DNA of 24,993 bases from an uncultured Campylobacter sp. (GTDB lineage Bacteria; Campylobacterota; Campylobacteria; Campylobacterales; Campylobacteraceae). Below are positions 23,590-24,993 of the stretch, piece by piece; positions within the stretch are counted from its first letter, which is position 1, and each line of letters starts with the position of its first letter. A program made the translations under genes and the position numbers. The stretch is from NCBI RefSeq assembly GCF_905372745.1, contig NZ_CAJPQR010000031.1:1-24993 (forward strand), read 5' to 3'. The notes under the pieces were generated by a model. The model was given only the letters and a program-made list of their open reading frames with translations. It was not told the DNA's origin and searched no databases.

Positions 23590-24165
23590 TTACTCCGCTT
23601 CGGCTCTTGGAAATTTGACGCTAATCCACGCAAAAAGCAGCGCACTTGCGGTAAATAAACCAAAAAGCACGTTTGCAAGAGGCATAAATTTAACGGCGGG
23701 AGCGATGAGCGTCGGGGTTAAAACCTCCAGCATGCCGTAGAGAAAATTTGCGGTGATATCAATGCTAAGCATCCACGCATAAACCCTAAAAAGCACGCAA
23801 TCAAGCGCGTTTGCAAGCTTGAAATTTATAACGACCCAAGCGATCGACGCGGCAAATACGCTAAGCGGGATGATGACGTTAGTGATCAAACCGAGTAAAT
23901 CTTTATCAAATACATAAAGAGCGACGGAGCATAAAATCGCGGCTAAAAAGCCGTTATAAGCGTACTTAAAAATCCTAAAAACGTTTTGTCCGAATGCCTC
24001 TTCGATGCGAACTAGCGCATAGTGAAAAAACGTCAGCGCAAGTAGCAGCGAGAGCAAACGCACGATCCAGGCGGCCTCGTCTGCGAGATATGCCGCGCTC
24101 ATAGCCACCGCGCAGACTGCGCCCATGATGCCTTGCAACTTTGCTTTACTCAGATTTTTATCCAA
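23590..24165 (-). CDS. Unknown multi-pass membrane protein
   Basis: A 191-residue protein starting at a TTG preceded by AAAGGGG. Five or six hydrophobic helices lie at about residues 8-28, 32-50, 68-86, 93-113, 127-147 and 163-184. There is no signal sequence, no large loop and no motif I recognise. Charged residues gather between helices two and three (RIEEAFGQNVFRIFK) and at the C-terminus (KFPRAEAE). It stands alone, 72 bases upstream of tag and in the same direction. The function is unknown; a transporter-like or sensor membrane part is possible. Confidence 0.75.
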   Translation of the reverse strand: MDKNLSKAKLQGIMGAVCAVAMSAAYLADEAAWIVRLLSLLLALTFFHYALVRIEEAFGQNVFRIFKYAYNGFLAAILCSVALYVFDKDLLGLITNVIIPLSVFAASIAWVVINFKLANALDCVLFRVYAWMLSIDITANFLYGMLEVLTPTLIAPAVKFMPLANVLFGLFTASALLFAWISVKFPRAEAE

Positions 24166-24218
24166 CTTCGCCCCTTTTTCGGATATATATTTTAGCCCTA
24201 AGTATATACAAATCTATT

Positions 24219-24461
24219 TTAAACTAATATTAAATATATGGGGAAAAATTCGAGTTTGGGCCGGATTTTGGATTTGAGCTTAAATTTAATCTGAAATTTA
24301 GCGGCGTCGCATACAAAACCCTCTAGCTCCCAAATCGCCGCCCCAGCTAAAACGGCCGCGGCTAGTAACAGCTAGATAAAGCGCGAATTTAGTCCGAGAT
24401 AGAACATATATTTCGTGTTTTTCGGATTAAATTTGCTAGAAACAAAAAGCTCCCGTTTCAT
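24219..24461 (-). pseudogene. Remnant of a PH-domain (YdbS-like) membrane protein
   Basis: From an ATG at 24461, with GGAGA eight bases upstream, the frame reads SSKFNPKNTKYMFYLGL, then TAG at 24374-24372. In the same frame it continues through the hydrophobic LLLAAAVLAGAAIW, a basic stretch (KFKLKSK) and TAA at 24221-24219. The start recalls bacterial PH-domain membrane proteins, which open with a short basic segment, one or two helices and then the domain. Nearly all of the domain is missing. The family call rests on memory of the N-terminal pattern only. Confidence 0.4.
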
Positions 24462-24587
24462 CTAGTTTTCTCCGTGCAGCGCTCTTTGTAGAGACGGCAA
24501 ATCGCCATTTCATAGCAAGCAAGGCGAGGTTAAAGGCAGCGATGCGGTTTTGCTCGCGTAAAAGCGTCATTTTTTGGTAGAGTAAAT

Positions 24588-24615
24588 CTTATAAATTTGA
24601 CTTCAAATTTATAAG
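24588..24615. repeat. Perfect 13-base inverted repeat
   Basis: CTTATAAATTTGA and its exact reverse complement TCAAATTTATAAG are separated by CT. The core AAATTTGACTTCAAATTT (24593-24610) is identical to the palindrome in copy A of the repeat at 17731-17748, which places it in the same dispersed family. No T-run follows, so a simple terminator is unlikely. Confidence 0.75.
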
Positions 24616-24748
24616 TACCGCAAGCCGAATTTTCAAATTTAACTTTAAATTCGACCTGCGATTAAAATAAAATTTGCAAGTATTTCGAGGCGATTTTTGG
24701 GGTTTTCTGCTTCGCAAGCTCGCAACTGCAAGCAGAAGAAGTTAAAAT

Positions 24749-24840
24749 TTGACAACCTCCGCAAAAGCGCTCAAAAAATGCAAATTTAAAACGAATTATC
24801 GCGAGGCATATTTGGATGTTGCGACGGAATTTCCGACCGA
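24749..24840. repeat. Third partial copy of the dispersed repeat
   Basis: AAAACGAATTATCGCGAG and ATGTTGCGACGGAATTT match the AAAACGATAAGG...TATCGCGAG and ATGTTGCGACGAATTT blocks at 17790-17927 with small differences. A rightward reading frame through this stretch is therefore best explained as repeat sequence. Confidence 0.55.
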
Positions 24841-24919
24841 CGATAGAACATCTAGTTCATCGAGGGAGGAAATTCCTAGCTCATTCAAAGATGTCCGCGA
24901 GAACTTCGTTTTATTAAAT

Positions 24920-24993
24920 TTAGCCGATATTCTCTCCCGCTATCATACCAAACGTTAAGCAGTCAGCTATCGCCACGCTACCTAAGCGGCTGG
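24920..24993 (-). CDS. C-terminus of a flavoprotein (fumarate reductase/flavocytochrome c type), partial
   Basis: The gene enters from the right edge; only the last 23 codons and the TAA (24922-24920) are in the window. The visible end reads ADCLTFGMIAGENIG after SRLGSVAI. This is the pattern that closes FAD-binding fumarate- or urocanate-reductase-type subunits, where NRLGG...CLVFGRIAG contacts the FAD. Such enzymes are common in anaerobically respiring Campylobacter. So short a piece cannot identify the substrate. Confidence 0.6.
   Translation of the reverse strand, partial: SRLGSVAIADCLTFGMIAGENIG

Larger units (their letters stand above)
24166..24919. other. Long decayed or non-coding stretch
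   Basis: It holds a probable PH-domain pseudogene (24219-24461), a 28-base perfect palindrome and pieces of the dispersed repeat. A leftward frame from 24570 to 24436 (44 residues, starting MTLLREQNRIAAFNLALLAM) overlaps the pseudogene start, has no clear ribosome site and is not recognised. CTGCTT near 24708 and AAGCAG near 24730 form a hairpin. The rest shows nothing I can name. Confidence 0.5.

Noticed and set aside
24749..24958. A 69-residue rightward protein gene
   Set aside because: It runs through a copy of the dispersed repeat and then antisense to the flavoprotein end at 24920-24993. It has no ribosome site.
1..24993. CRISPR array, tRNA or rRNA genes, transposase or integrase
   Set aside because: I looked for regularly spaced repeats, cloverleaf folds with CCA-type ends, conserved rRNA segments and transposase or integrase motifs, and found none. 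The repeats present are too few or too irregular for CRISPR.

Overview
The window looks like a chromosomal segment of a Campylobacter species (class Epsilonproteobacteria/Campylobacteria), most likely one of the higher-G+C, oral, anaerobe-type species such as C. showae or C. rectus; the species call is an inference. The evidence is the dense use of AAATTT-type codons and spacers, short tightly overlapping operons, and two gene blocks whose order I recall from C. jejuni: gatC-cvpA-fur-lysS-glyA-DUF1882-SPOR-aroE, with a lipoprotein/coaX block on the other side of gatC, and mutS2-small membrane protein-murC.

Layout. (1) 1-3900 is an accessory region: a truncated unknown membrane protein, a palindromic motif cluster, a small phage/plasmid-type helix-turn-helix protein, two unknown genes behind a perfect consensus promoter and a folded leader, a Met/His-rich four-helix membrane protein with foreign-looking codon use, and a broken S24-type phage repressor. 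The 14-base sequence TCACTTTGATTTCT lies in the same orientation on both sides of the block. (2) 3895-11400 is a leftward housekeeping operon: gatC, a pilT-like ATPase, cvpA, fur, lysS, glyA, a DUF1882 gene, a SPOR-domain gene and aroE. Genes overlap by 1-4 bases or are separated by about 10. (3) 11526-14646 is the divergent rightward operon: YfgM-like tether, BamB-like lipoprotein, unknown gene, coaX, short-form hisG. Both operons start from back-to-back promoters in 11401-11525. (4) 14647-15506 holds no convincing gene. (5) 15507-17429 is a membrane-bound GGDEF/EAL protein with a ruined GGDEF site and an intact EAL site. (6) 17430-18039 is an intergenic region built of repeats. (7) 18040-22202 is the leftward murC-membrane protein-mutS2 operon. 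(8) 22559-24165 carries a YjbR-family gene, tag (3-methyladenine DNA glycosylase I) and an unknown membrane protein. (9) 24166-24993 is mostly decayed: a probable PH-domain pseudogene, more of the dispersed repeat, and the last codons of a fumarate-reductase-type flavoprotein at the right edge.

Together the core genes cover translation (lysS, gatC), one-carbon and amino-acid metabolism (glyA, aroE, hisG), CoA synthesis (coaX), iron regulation (fur), envelope assembly (BamB-like, YfgM-like, SPOR, murC) and DNA maintenance (mutS2, tag). No tRNA, rRNA, CRISPR array, transposase or complete prophage was seen. The most unusual material is the 0.7-3.7 kb accessory island and the repeat families: in-frame N-terminal peptides shared by MurC and MutS2, and AAATTTGACTTCAAATTT palindromes between genes.
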